Shown: piece after piece, positions 11,794-22,473 of the stretch
Layout of the letters: every line of letters starts with the position of its first letter
Position numbering within the stretch: position 1 is the first letter of the stretch
Source of the DNA: Setomelanomma holmii
Taxonomy: Eukaryota > Ascomycota > Dothideomycetes > Pleosporales > Phaeosphaeriaceae
DNA length: 64,000 nt
Direction of reading: 5' to 3'
NCBI GenBank assembly: GCA_010015745.1
Contig: ML978178.1
Location: forward strand, 62,001 to 126,000
Program-made: the position numbers and the translations under genes
Notes under the pieces: generated by a model
What the model saw: the letters and a program-made list of their open reading frames with translations, nothing else
The model's database searches: none
What the model was told of the DNA's origin: nothing

Positions 11794-12624
11794 ATGGCCG
11801 CCTTGAAGAGAGATGCTGCTGCCCGCACCGCCAAATCCTCCGACGCGGACTCGGACTCGTCTCCCCTGGCCCGGGTGATGCGCGACTTTGAAGAGCTTGT
11901 AAAGACGTTTGAGACTGGACTGCTGCGCTCCCTCGACGCCGCAGGCAGTGGCAGCGACGCCTTGGATAGCGCTTGCCGCGAGGACATCAGACGGGAAGCA
12001 TGTCGCCTCGCCATCTCCGACCTCAGCGCCAGGTACACGCGCAAGCACATCCGTCGGTCGCTGCACGCCGCCGAGTCTGCAGGCAAGCGTGTCGAGGAGC
12101 AACTGCACAGCCTGACGCTCTCCGGCGCCATAGAAGAGGAAGAGGAAGACCTGGGGAGCCTTCACAATGGCTACTTTCGCTTGTACTCGACCGAGCTCTT
12201 TGACCTCCTGGGACAGCCCACCGACCTGCGCTTTGGCTCTCTGCGCTTCCACAGAAACAGCAACTCACACTCACATCTCGACCTGCTGCCGAATGCACAA
12301 TCGCCGTGGGTCAATGTCGAGCTGGCGCTGAACAACTCCTTCTTCGTCGCCGACTCGATGGAGACACTGCCATACCACACCTTCCGATTACCAACGGCGC
12401 CATCATTGCGAAATCGAGGCATATTGAGCCGCAAGCCAGAAGACAATGGTGCATTCCCGCCATACGACTCGTGGTTGCTCTTCACCTTCCTCGGCAATGG
12501 CTGCATCAAGCTCGAGGTGCCCGTCGAGATGTGCGCAGACATCTACGGCGGGCCCCTTCGAGGACGCGAAAACGACGAGATCCTGTTCTGGGGCTTCTTT
12601 GTCGACGACGACACCGAATCATAG
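11794..12624 (+). CDS. Conserved-looking fungal protein of unknown function
   Basis: One exon, 276 residues. The start is the ATG in CCCCCATGGCC at 11,794, a good fungal initiation context; the open frame extends upstream only through Pro/Ser-rich sequence without ATG. Residues 1-30 are charged and low complexity. About 35-110 is helical with many Arg/Glu (FEELVKTFETGLLRSLDAAGSG, YTRKHIRRSLHAAESAGKRVEEQL), then an acidic run EEEEED. The C-terminal 120 residues look globular and end acidic (FWGFFVDDDTES). No signal peptide, helix pair or catalytic motif was seen. I do not know the family. Its plus-strand orientation is shared with the two small genes that follow. Confidence 0.75.
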   Translation: MAALKRDAAARTAKSSDADSDSSPLARVMRDFEELVKTFETGLLRSLDAAGSGSDALDSACREDIRREACRLAISDLSARYTRKHIRRSLHAAESAGKRVEEQLHSLTLSGAIEEEEEDLGSLHNGYFRLYSTELFDLLGQPTDLRFGSLRFHRNSNSHSHLDLLPNAQSPWVNVELALNNSFFVADSMETLPYHTFRLPTAPSLRNRGILSRKPEDNGAFPPYDSWLLFTFLGNGCIKLEVPVEMCADIYGGPLRGRENDEILFWGFFVDDDTES

Positions 12625-13091
12625 TGCTTGCTGCTTCTTGGGACGGAGTTGAGGGACGCAGCTAGACGGGGCTTTGGCTTTGGCTTTGGCGTTGGGCGCT
12701 TTTTGTACGGTGGGCACGCTAGCCTCGCCAACAGCGTGCACGAATACGCACTTACGACTCACGAATCTCTTTGTTGTCTATATCCTTCTGCTCCGGCCCG
12801 GAGACTACCCTTGGCCATTTCGGTCCTACCTTCCTTTCACATCCATACTTACCTGTACTTTGGGCGGCATTTTCGCATAGCATTTGAACACTCAAAACGG
12901 TGGACCAGAAGTAGATGGTAGAACAGCATTGATACGCGAACCAGGCATCAAGGTACGCCATATAATGGTAGACAAACAGATCGAATCAGATGCTCAGGAG
13001 CAACGTTGTTCCGAGGATCCGCCGCGCCTTTCACCGTGCAGAAACATATTTTCTCCTCCTTGCTCGCGGCCACAACACACCACCTCACAAC
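12625..13091 (+). other. Intergenic spacer
   Basis: 467 bp between two plus-strand genes. It contains a short degenerate run of GGCTTT units near 12,670. Nothing else is seen. Confidence 0.5.
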
Positions 13092-13903
13092 ATGACTCCT
13101 TCAACTACGACTCCTGCACAAAAGTCCACATACACAGCTGAGAATGCCGTTGCCGGATTTAGGTTAGTCGAAGATCAGCTGTCTGATGCAAGCGGCAATG
13201 ACAGCGACCGCGACCAATCAGCACACAGCGAGCGAGACCTCTCACCAACAAGACCAGGCGCGGCAGTGTCCAAGTCCAAGAAAAGACGATTACTGAAGCA
13301 AGAGCGCAGACAGGTCGGTGCAATCACCGACGAGCTGGATTCATTGCTTGGTGTTGCGTTTCAAGAGACCACTGACAGCTCTGCACCGCTCGATATTGCT
13401 TCTGGTACGTAGCGCTGCTTTCCAAACTAGCAGGGCGTGTGCAACTCTGTCAACTCGTCGTCAACAATTTATATGGGCATAGTATGATGAAAGGTGCTGA
13501 CTGAGATGCAGGGAATGCGGAAATAAGGAATGTCGACCAGGCTATGGAGGTGGAGCCCACACCTGACTGGAAGAAAATGTGTATGTCTTCTGATGTGTGC
13601 TTGTGGTCGTCTTCGTCTCATCACGGTCGAGTCAAACGGTTGTGTCACTTTGCTAATTTACGCCCAGCGAAACGAACGCGCCAGAACTTGATAAAAATGG
13701 AGAAACGCAAGATGGCACGTGAGAGACAGCAATCAAGTCAATTCCGTCAACAACCGGCCGCTGTAGATCAGAAGAGCATGGCACCAAGTGAAAAACTCAA
13801 GCACCAGAGGCAGAGCAAGAAGAACTCTACACAAGCGAGGCGGCTGCGGAAGGAGAAGGAGCGAGCCAGAAAAGCCGGCACTGAAGCTATGGAGATTGGG
13901 TAA
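13092..13903 (+). CDS. Small basic protein, probably nuclear, three exons
   Basis: Exons 13092-13404, 13512-13580 and 13668-13903 give 205 residues; introns of 107 and 87 bp have GTACGT and GTATGT donors and GCAG and CCAG acceptors, and all three phases fit. ATG starts MTPSTTTPAQKS. The middle has a bipartite-like basic cluster, KSKKRRLLKQERRQ, followed by an acidic-hydrophobic segment (DELDSLLGVAFQE). The C-terminal exon is highly basic (KRTRQNLIKMEKRKMARERQ, then QARRLRKEKERARKAG). This looks like a small nuclear or nucleolar protein, possibly in ribosome biogenesis, but I recognise no family. The next gene has a similar basic tail. Confidence 0.72.
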
Positions 13904-14164
13904 GCTGCTGGTGATATTGTGGCGGTGCGGTCCTGTCCAATCGTCGTCGGTGAGAACCAACTTGGACAGTTTCTCCTCCTTCTGTTCTTATTCTCATCTT
14001 CCCTTGCTGTGAGCAGTTGTGACATGTTAACGCTCGCCCACACGCCTGCGCCTGCCCATCTGAATACCTTGCCAAGACGCTAGTCCACACTGCGACTTCT
14101 CAATTGTCAACACTGTCTTCTCTCAGCTTCCGGTCCACTTTCTCAACACGCAGAGCACGCCAAA

Positions 14165-14623
14165 ATGGAGACGGACCATCGATCACCAAACGCCGGAGTC
14201 CTGGGCCATGACGGCGACGTGACTACACCTACTTTTGACATCGACGCAACTGATTGGGTCGATCAGCTAGTCGCACAAGCCACGGCAGCCGCTGACGATG
14301 CGCCGGAGATAGTCTGGATGAAGACTGTTCACAAGGTCCCCACCGAGAGTCGTTATAATCTCCGGGCAGCGCGTCGGGTGGAGACAGATGCGGTATGTCA
14401 ATAACGGCTTGCCAAGGGAGATACACTGGAAACAAGGCAGAGCGCTCATTTAAGAGAAGCGGAGAAGAGTTTCCCAGCCAAACAGAGCGCAAGAGCACAA
14501 ACGCATGCTGCCGCTACAGCTTCGCATCTAGCAGCATTGCCGCAATCAGCTAGACGCCATGAGAAGCTTAAGAGACGCAAGGAATCTCGACAAGCAGCTC
14601 ATGGAAGAACAAGCAGGCAATAG
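14165..14623 (+). CDS. Small protein with basic C-terminal tail, two exons
   Basis: Exons 14165-14392 and 14441-14623 give 136 residues. The donor is GTATGT; the acceptor GGCAG at 14,440 was chosen over AAG five bases earlier because it keeps the frame open to a basic tail ending RRHEKLKRRKESRQAAHGRTSRQ, while the other meets an early stop. The first exon is acidic (DIDATDWVDQLVAQATAAADDAPEIVW) and ends with YNLRAARRVETDA. No domain is recognised. Size and tail resemble the preceding gene, so both might be nuclear accessory proteins; that is a guess. Confidence 0.6.
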
Positions 14624-14637
14624 TGTATAGGCATGCA

Positions 14638-15502
14638 TCACCGACTTCGGAGGCACGGCTTTCGATAGTGCGTTCCCCAGAGATGCGCTCTCGGAACTGT
14701 CTTTGACGCAACTATGGACATACTATGAGGGAGGAGAGAGCTGGCATCAGTTCGGATGGATGTCCTCCAGCCTAACTTCGTATCGAAGAGATGCGCGCCG
14801 CCAACAAGCACAACAATAACACTTCTATGGGTAATATCATCTTGGAATTCGGCAACAACACATTCGTTTCGCAGGGGATCCGGATTCCAAGATGCGCCAA
14901 TTCCCAAACGCTCGATACAGTTCTCAGGGATCATGTCGCTGGCGAAGAGATGTTCATACGCACGAGATTCCTCCAGGGTGGTCATGTCCAGCCTCTTGTC
15001 CCAGCATCTCCAATTCTTCGAATAGATGCTGGCTGCGGTCACACCAGAGCTGTTGGTAAAGCGATCGAGTTCTCTGGCGTCTTCATGGGTGAGGCGGATT
15101 GAGAGGGTGGGTCGCGCAATCAGCTGCTGTGTAGCTCTTATATTCAAATTGCAGAGATAACGAGATATCTGCTCCCGAAACCCAGACTGGCATGCTATCC
15201 AAGATCAGGCCTGCTCTATGTATTCCAACTTACTTGTGCGGTCTGACTTACTCTTGTAGTCTTCCCCTAGCTCTGCAGCTAGGCTCACATGTAAGTACTC
15301 AAGCGGCACAATTATTGAAGGAAAACCGATGATTGTTCTTAAATCTGCTCGACTAGCCAGGGAAGTTCAAGACATGAAGCGCTCCAAGATGCTTGGCTAC
15401 CAAAAATGCCACCCCACGAACTCTAAGCTGTTCGTCAAACGTAGGTTTGGTGAATCCCTCCCACGGTCCGATCAGCACTATCACGTTCGCTAAACGTCCC
15501 AT
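14638..15502 (-). pseudogene. Unrecognised two- or three-exon gene with a frame break
   Basis: ATG at 15,502 opens MGRLANVIVLIGPWEGFTKP and runs to a TAG at 15,353. From about 15,360 the next frame carries coding-like sequence (RADLRTIIGFPSIIVPLEYL, then HVSLAAELGEDYK) to a clean GTAAGT donor at 15,251. A 57-bp intron ends at TAG 15,195, and the last exon (15,194-14,638) reads CQSGFREQISRYLCNLNIRA to WGTHYRKPCLRSR with a stop. The first two frames are joined only by one inserted base near the CCC at 15,359-15,362, or by a poor intron with a GTGGGG donor and GCAG acceptor. I recognise no family. It starts only 17 bp after the stop of the next minus-strand gene, which is unusually tight. It is either a fresh pseudogene, an assembly error or an oddly spliced gene. 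Confidence 0.5.
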
Positions 15503-15519
15503 ATGCTGCGCCCAAAAAG

Positions 15520-17679
15520 TCAAGTCTGCGCAGCAGCCTCCAAAGCCCTCCTCTCCCTCTCCGCATTCGTCGGTCGACCTCTCTTCTTCTTCGGCGAAGC
15601 CTCACTATTCACCGCATCAACCGCGGCCGCCTTTTTGTCGGCCATTTGCTTCGCCTCGCTCTCCTTCCTCGCCTTGGTCTCCATAGCATCCCATTTCACC
15701 GGACCAACGCCGTCCACGTCCCTCTCCCTCACGCCCAGAAACTCCATGCATGTGTCTCCGTCCTTTCCGACAACTTCGCTCTTCATCCCTGTAAGCAAAA
15801 GACTTAAATCCATTCTGAGCACCAAGTAGCCATTTCCGAGACACACCAGACCCATGGTATAGCCCTCTACACTCGTGGTGATTGTGGTGCTACGAAATGA
15901 TGCATGCGTTGGCGCAGTGAAGGCAAGCACCGTGTACGCCATGGGCCGAGGTGGGATGGACACCCTAGCAGTGTACGTTTGACTGGCAACATTGAAGCCG
16001 GACGGACGCTGAATAGACAGAGTGCGCTGTCCATAGCCGTACTTGTCAATGTGCGCACTGCCGTACTTGGGGCAGTACAACGAGTATACGCCTTCGAGCT
16101 TGCCTAGTGGAACGGGAACGTATGCCATGATGGCATTTCGGAGGAAGCGTTCAGCTTCGAGGGCCGCCGCGACAGAATGATCGAAAGCAGCTTGTTCGGC
16201 ATCGCTGCAGATGGTGATTTTTAGAATGCTGGAATCATCCTCGCGCATAAGGCGCAGAATTTGCTCGGACTTGGAGGAGCAGCCTGTTGCTTGTTTCAGA
16301 CAGGGAGGTGGACCTGCAAGGTCGCTGCCCGCTCGTAACCGAAGGTACTGGAGCAACAGCGTCTCCTCGGCCTTGAAATTGACGCTAGCTCGGGAGCCGC
16401 TGAAGGTAGCATCGAAGGTCTGGACGTCGGCTTCTGCGTGGCTTCCTTGCTGTATCTTCTTCCTAGACTCTGGTGTGAAGAACAGATCAAAGTCAAAGCT
16501 TGAGCTGGGTGATGGCTTGCTCATGCGTGCGAAGGCATCTTTGATACTCATAGACGACGCACTAGAGACGGAAGCGGCACGTCCTCTGGGTCGAGGCTTA
16601 GGCTCATCATTGAGAGGCTGTGTATAGCGCAGCAGATTCGAAGACGTGAGCGCAGGTCTGTTCTGCTGACCGACGTCCGTTACAGGTTGAGAAAACGCTG
16701 GAGGCGTCACTGCAGACACTCGACCAGTTCCGACCATACTTGGAAAAGATATGAGCTGCGTAGGGGCTTTCTTGGGCTTCTTGCTTCCAGTAATAGCCCC
16801 ACCTTCCAGTGAGAGATTGAAAAGGATGCCAGTCTGCCGACTAGCGCTATTTTTGAAGGCCATTTGTGACGGCGGTGTTTCGTTGACCAACACTTCTGAT
16901 GCCTTGCCTTCAGTCCGGCTATCTCGCGACTTGGGCGACCCCATACCACTTGTAGCGCGCAAATCCAACTTCTGCGGAAGCGGAATTGGCGTCTTTCGGG
17001 GCGTGGAAGCATACGGTGAAGCGCCGGTCGGTACCTTGTTAATGTTTGAGGTGGCCAGACTGATACGCTTCTTGTCCTTCTTCGACTTCTTGACAGCCAG
17101 GTCCTTGCCTTCTGTGTTGTGGCCAATCTCAACAGGTCCAGCGGCTCCTTGGCCGATTATCCCACGATTGTCCTTTTCCCTCTTCCTCTTCTTGAAAGCG
17201 ATGTCATCAGGCTGTCCCGACTGCTGCGGCTCGCGAATAGTCGATGCAAGCGAGGGCTGTTCGGTTTGATTTCCGCTGTCCCTATTGCGCTTCTTCATCG
17301 ATTCACACCCGCTTGTTGAAGTCGCGTCCTTGTTCTTATCCTTGCTCTTCTTGTGGCTCTTATCCTTGCCCGTTTTGTCATTCGAATTGGCTAAAGTAGG
17401 TACCACAGTCGTGCCAGCTGTCTGGGGTGTATTGTTTGGTGCACTCGCATCTTTGGCACCGCTCTCACATGAAGAAGTCCGCTTTTTCTTGTCCTTCTTG
17501 CGCTCCGTTTTTGCTATGCCATTTACCACTTGCGCCCTGTTATCAGTGATCGTCTTAGCTGAGTCTACCGTGGTCTCGTCATCCTGAAAATCCATAGTAT
17601 TATATACGGGCCGTATCGCTGGCGGTGAATCACCATAGAGGTGATGTTGTGGAACCCTATACAGTCCAAAGGGTGGCAT
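15520..17679 (-). CDS. AT-hook nuclear protein with lysine-rich N-terminal half
   Basis: One exon, 719 residues from ATG 17,679 (MPPFGLYRV); a second in-frame ATG at 17,595 (MDFQDDETTVD) may be the true start. Residues 50-250 are dense in Lys/Ser with several nuclear-localisation-like clusters (KKDKKKR, KKRKREKD, KKSKKDKKR). A globular C-terminal domain spans about 440-650 (LLLQYLRLRAGSDL..., MAYVPVPLGKLEGVYSLY). Near the end KKKRGRPTNAERE is a canonical AT-hook core (RGRP), so minor-groove DNA binding is likely. A chromatin or transcription role is inferred. The family is unknown to me. Confidence 0.8.
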   Translation of the reverse strand: MPPFGLYRVPQHHLYGDSPPAIRPVYNTMDFQDDETTVDSAKTITDNRAQVVNGIAKTERKKDKKKRTSSCESGAKDASAPNNTPQTAGTTVVPTLANSNDKTGKDKSHKKSKDKNKDATSTSGCESMKKRNRDSGNQTEQPSLASTIREPQQSGQPDDIAFKKRKREKDNRGIIGQGAAGPVEIGHNTEGKDLAVKKSKKDKKRISLATSNINKVPTGASPYASTPRKTPIPLPQKLDLRATSGMGSPKSRDSRTEGKASEVLVNETPPSQMAFKNSASRQTGILFNLSLEGGAITGSKKPKKAPTQLISFPSMVGTGRVSAVTPPAFSQPVTDVGQQNRPALTSSNLLRYTQPLNDEPKPRPRGRAASVSSASSMSIKDAFARMSKPSPSSSFDFDLFFTPESRKKIQQGSHAEADVQTFDATFSGSRASVNFKAEETLLLQYLRLRAGSDLAGPPPCLKQATGCSSKSEQILRLMREDDSSILKITICSDAEQAAFDHSVAAALEAERFLRNAIMAYVPVPLGKLEGVYSLYCPKYGSAHIDKYGYGQRTLSIQRPSGFNVASQTYTARVSIPPRPMAYTVLAFTAPTHASFRSTTITTSVEGYTMGLVCLGNGYLVLRMDLSLLLTGMKSEVVGKDGDTCMEFLGVRERDVDGVGPVKWDAMETKARKESEAKQMADKKAAAVDAVNSEASPKKKRGRPTNAERERRALEAAAQT

Positions 17680-18252
17680 GGCGAGTAGAGCTGTGGCCCA
17701 AAGTGTCCGATCGTGCCTTCTTCGATCCTGCGGCGGTTGTTACTCGTCGTTCTAAAACACCTCCAACGACTAATTCGAGATGTACGTGTTCGAGAGGCTC
17801 AAAAGCCGCAGCCAGAATCCGCAGCCAGAATTGCGTGGCCAAAAAGCGCAGTGTGGGTGTTGACGATGCGGGGCGAGAAAAGGCGCGACAACAAGGAGAG
17901 ACGCGATCAAAGCTGCGGAGAAAGTGCGATCGGCCACGTGATCATGATGGCGAAATGGCGAGAACGCGGAGTGAAGTGAAAGTGAAGGGCTGCTCGAGAT
18001 CGATTGGCTTTCACCTTGACTGCAGAGGCGCCACATCAACGATCAAACGTGTACGGGACTCACCTATCGTCAAAAGTTTTGTGCTTGTAAGCATTGCGAT
18101 TGCTAGTCGACATATCTAATCTAAGTAGATGCAAAAGGAGTAGACAGAGCCTTACCTATGCAAAGTCTTCGTTCTATGGACGCACACGCCAATGCAGTCG
18201 CTCAAAGCAGTAATGCACGTTGCCTCCGACTAGCTCCACTTCTCCTTGACAT
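17680..18252. other. Intergenic spacer
   Basis: 573 bp between two minus-strand genes: the 3' side of the SERCA gene and the promoter of the AT-hook gene. The plus-strand frame at 17,625-18,119 is rejected as Arg/Ser-rich nonsense. No RNA gene is seen. Confidence 0.5.
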
Positions 18253-21200
18253 CTACTCCTTCTTCGGCCGCCCGTTCTGCACGCTTCCATTGTACTCTTG
18301 AATCTCGCCCTTGTTGATGAAATATGCACGCTCAAAAAACTTGAGCACTTCATCGATGAGTCTGTCAAATGTCAGTGACCTGCGTCGTGTATAATTAACG
18401 AAGTGGAATGAACACTTACATGATTGGCGCGCTGATGTATAGCACGGCTTTCCATTCGCTCCAACCGAGCGGAATGACACTGAACAAGCCCTGCAAGAAT
18501 GGAACGTAGAGCAGGGCAAAGTGCAGTGCCATACTCAAGGCAATAGCCGCAACGAGCATAGGATTGGCCCATAGCGGAAGGGTGAGGAGTGATTCCGAGC
18601 TACTGAGTGCGTTCATAGCGTTCAACATCTCAATGACCACCAGGATTGACAAGGAGACGGTCGACGCGGACTTCGCCGAGTCGTTGCTGAATATCTCGCA
18701 TCCGACTTCCGGGAAAGCGCGCGCACACTGATGGAAGTGACTGAGCTGCCAGAAGCTGATTTGTGGGCCTGCGGGATTGAACATGAACCACCATGCATAA
18801 CCTCCAACGGTTGCAGCACCCACATAGGTCCCGATAACCATGTAGCGGAAGAAGAGCCAACCGCCGACCAGAGGTTCATCACGCTTACGCGGCTGGCGCC
18901 TCATGACGTCGTGATCCGGAGGGTTGAAAGACAGTGCCGTGGCGGGGAGACCATCGGTGACAAGATTGACCCACAGAAGCTGGACGGGAATGAGAGCCTC
19001 AGGCATACCCATCGCGGCGGTGAGGAAGATCGATACGACCTCGCCGATGTTCGAGGAAATCAGGTAGCGGATAAATTGCTGAGTGTTGTTGTAAATCGAG
19101 CGGCCTTCCTCGACAGCGCCTTCGATGGTGGCAAAGTTATCGTCCACAAGAACCATATCTGCGGCGAGCTTGGCAACGTCGGTTCCAGAACCCATGGCTA
19201 CACCAATATCTGCCTTCTTGAGGGCCGGTGCGTCGTTCACGCCATCACCGGTCATGGCAACGACTTCACCGGCTTGTTGAAGGAGGTCAACGAGTTTGGA
19301 CTTGTGGGTGGGCTCGGTGCGAGAAAACAAGGATGCGTGTTTGGCAGCGTGCATCTTTTCCGCTTCGCTGAGGTCGTCAAATTGACGGCCAGTAAAGCTC
19401 TTTCCGGTAAGATCTTCATCGGGGCCAAAGACACCGATTTGACGACATATAGACTCGGCGGTATTCTGGTTGTCACCCGTGATGACAACGACGCGAATGC
19501 CAGCTGAGCGACACTTGGCAATAGAAGTGCGGACTTCAGGACGGGGAGGATCCAGCATGCCAACAAGACCAAGGAGAGTCATGTTCTGTTCGAGCTGTGT
19601 GTACTCTTTGGTGGTCTTGGCCTTGTGAAGAAGAGGATTGGAGCCAACATCGTTGATTGATGCTACGGCGATGACACGAAGGCCGCGATTTCCGTACTCG
19701 ATGATCTCTTTATTGATGAGATCGGCAAGCTGCTTGTTCAGGGATACCGTTTTGCCGTTGCTGCCAACGACGACGTTGCTGCAGCGAGCGAGGACCGATT
19801 CCGGTGCGCCCTTGACCAGGAGCTTCTGCGAGTTGCCATCCTTGACCAGAACAGACATGCTCTTGCGGTCGCGGGAAAATTCGTAGGTAGCCAGACGGGA
19901 AAGTTGCTTCTTGTAGTAATTGCTTGAATAATCGAGGCGCTGCTCTGGGGATGCGTTGGCGCGACTTGCGTTGAAGCTGGAGTCTGGTGTTCCGACTTTC
20001 TCGACCAACACACGAAGCGCGCCCTCAGTTGGCTCACCGACCAGACCGTAAGTACCGTTCTTAGTGTCGTAGGATAATTCAGCTTCGTTGCAAAGCGCAG
20101 TGACCTCGCAGATTTTTCGGACAGTGGCTGACGACGCAGCAAGATTGCCGAGCGGCCTGCCCTGGAATGAGATTTGGCCCTCGGGTGCGAAGTTGGTTCC
20201 TTCGACATCGAATTCCTCGAGTCCATTGCCGTTCTCGCTGATGAAGACCATCTTGTTGACGCTCATCTGATTGGTGGTCAAAGTACCAGTCTTGTCGGAG
20301 CAGATGACGCTGCAGCTTCCAAGCGTCTCCACCGATGGCAAGCTTCGCACCACTGCATTCCTTGCTGCCATTTTGCGGGTTCCGAGGGCTAAGCAGGTCG
20401 TGATGACAACAGCCAGACCTTCGGGAATGGCAGCCACACCGAGCGAGACGGCGATTTTGAGGTAGTAGATGGCGCCCTTGGTGAAGCTCCCGTGCGACGG
20501 GTCGCTGAAGTTCTTGTAGTTGATGAGCCATACGAGAATGCAGATGGCGGAGATGACCTTGGCAAGCATGTCGCCAAAGTCGTTGAGCTTCTCCTTGAGT
20601 GGCGTAGGCTGCGAGATTTGCGCCGTGATGCTCTCGTGGATGTCTCCAATTGCGGTGTTTCCACCCGTCAAGACAACGAGCGCAGTCGCATGGCCAGTGA
20701 CAACAGTCGTGCCGGAGAAGAGCATGTTGACCTGATCCTGCTTGACCGCGTTTGCGTCCATGATGGCGCGGGTATCCTTGGAGACGCTCTCGCTCTCGCC
20801 GGTCAGGATGGATTGGTCAATGTTGAAGCTGTTGCTCTGGATGGACAGGATCCTGCAGTCTGCGGGTATGCGGTCGCCGATTGTTACCGAGACGATGTCT
20901 CCGGGCACCAGGTCGTCGGCCTTGATCCTGCGTAGGTGTCCATCGCGCACGACCTTGGCCTCGTTGGCCGAGTACTCCTGGAGGGCGGCAATGGCCTTCT
21001 CGGCGCCCGTTTCCTGCGACACTCCGACGACGGCGTTGAGGATGAGGATGGTGAGGATCTGGGGGACTCATGTTAGCTTGGTCCCCGGAGGCTACGGTGC
21101 AATACGTACAACTGCCGGGTCCACAAACGCAGTCCAGCCCTCCTCATCCTCGAACAGCGCGAGCACAAACGACACAGCGGCCGAACCGAGCAGGATGACG

Positions 21201-21438
21201 ACCAGCTGGTCCTTGAACTGCTCGAGGATGAGCTCCCAAATGGGCGTGGGCGGGTCTTCGGGCAGCGCTGTCCCCTTGCATTAGCCGTGGACCTCCACGT
21301 CTCCTAGGTTGCAAACACACCATTCTTGCCGTGCTTCTCGCGCAGACTCTTCACCTGCTGCTCCGAAAGGCCTTTCTCCTCTGTCACCTGGAATTGCTTG
21401 AGCGCCTCTGCAGGCGTCTTGGTGTATGCATTCTCCAT
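18253..21438 (-). CDS. SERCA-type Ca2+-transporting P-type ATPase, four exons
   Basis: Exons (minus order) 21438-21321, 21267-21110, 21058-18420 and 18361-18253 give 1007 residues; introns are 53, 51 and 58 bp. The first joins KHGKN to ALPEDPPTPIW, the second FVDPAV to ILTILILNAVVGV, and the last joins SAPI to ILIDEVLKFFERAYF. All P-type landmarks are present: TGES in the actuator loop (near 178), PEGL in helix M4 (near 304), the phosphorylated Asp in DKTGTLT (near 347), KGAPE for nucleotide binding and TGDGVNDAPALKKADIGVAMG in the hinge. Length and the PEGLAVVITT helix fit endoplasmic-reticulum Ca2+ pumps (Neurospora NCA-1-like). It moves cytosolic Ca2+ into the ER using ATP. It appears intact. 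Confidence 0.95.
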
Positions 21439-22473
21439 GCCTCCCACTAGATCCTCCTCCGAGTGCCGTGTCGCTTTACTCTGCGCGTGCGGGTCGCTCC
21501 GTCGCTTGCGGTCCGGTTGGCGCGTGTGATGGGTGACCGATGAGGATAGGAGTGAATTGAAGCTGGTGCGTGATTGACCTTCAATTCGAGATGGTGGTCA
21601 ATGGCAAGAATTGGGCTATCGATGAAATGTACAGTGCTAGTGCCCAGCCTTCGACGAACAACAATTTGCTGTCAGTGGAACACGGTGGCTTCAAGCAAGA
21701 AGTGCAGGCGTCAGGTACAGAAACTTCTCGATGCTCTCCAATTCACGGCTGCACGGCTGGTCCAGATCGGTTCGTCGGCGCAATTCTCTGGTTCTTCGGC
21801 ATGCGTGCCCCAAGAAATCTGTCCTCTCAGAGCCGCCACGCCGCGCTAGACCGAGCAAGGAAACTGTTTCTTCACCAGCCCTCTTTCAGCCACGTTTCTG
21901 GCTGTCTGCCGCAATTCGTCGAGCTCGCCAAGTCACTACACTTGTCGCCATCAGGTAGCGCGGGCGGGTGTGCTCGCATCCTTTGGGCGGCATCGTCGAG
22001 CTGTTTGCAGCTGGCCATGTCGGCGCAATTCCGATAGCCGACAACGTCTTCAGAAAGAACAGCGGCCTTGCCCCGCGATTCAGGTCCCCCACCTCTCAGC
22101 GTCATCGCCTCAACTGCACACAATCGAGCCGTGCAGGGAAGCAGAGCCTCAGCGTGGGGTGCGCATACATTTCGTCCTGCCTGGCATTCGTGGCCTCGGG
22201 TGCTGTACATTGGTCAGGGTGCAGTGGGCGAGTTTTTGTATTAACGTGTTTTCGTTTCAATTATGTGACGGCGACCACCATGTCGCCTTGAGTCTACCTA
22301 GGTCGTGCCAACATGAAATCATCAATAGGGTATCAAGGACAACTCGATTCCACGAGCCATCCACCAAACGCCGGTCAAGCGCAATGCGCTCGAGATGCAA
22401 TGTGCCGCCGAATAAAATATGGCTGGCTTGGTACACGCTGAAAAGCAAACCACAGCAACAGCACGGCCCACAC
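21439..22473. other. Intergenic region
   Basis: About 1 kb between two minus-strand genes, holding the SERCA promoter side and the 3' flank of the kinase. Overlapping frames on both strands (for example 21,970-22,734 plus) are poor in coding character and partly antisense to the kinase. Nothing else is seen. Confidence 0.5.

Noticed and set aside
18731..19507. 258-codon plus-strand frame
   Set aside because: Antisense shadow of the SERCA coding exon.
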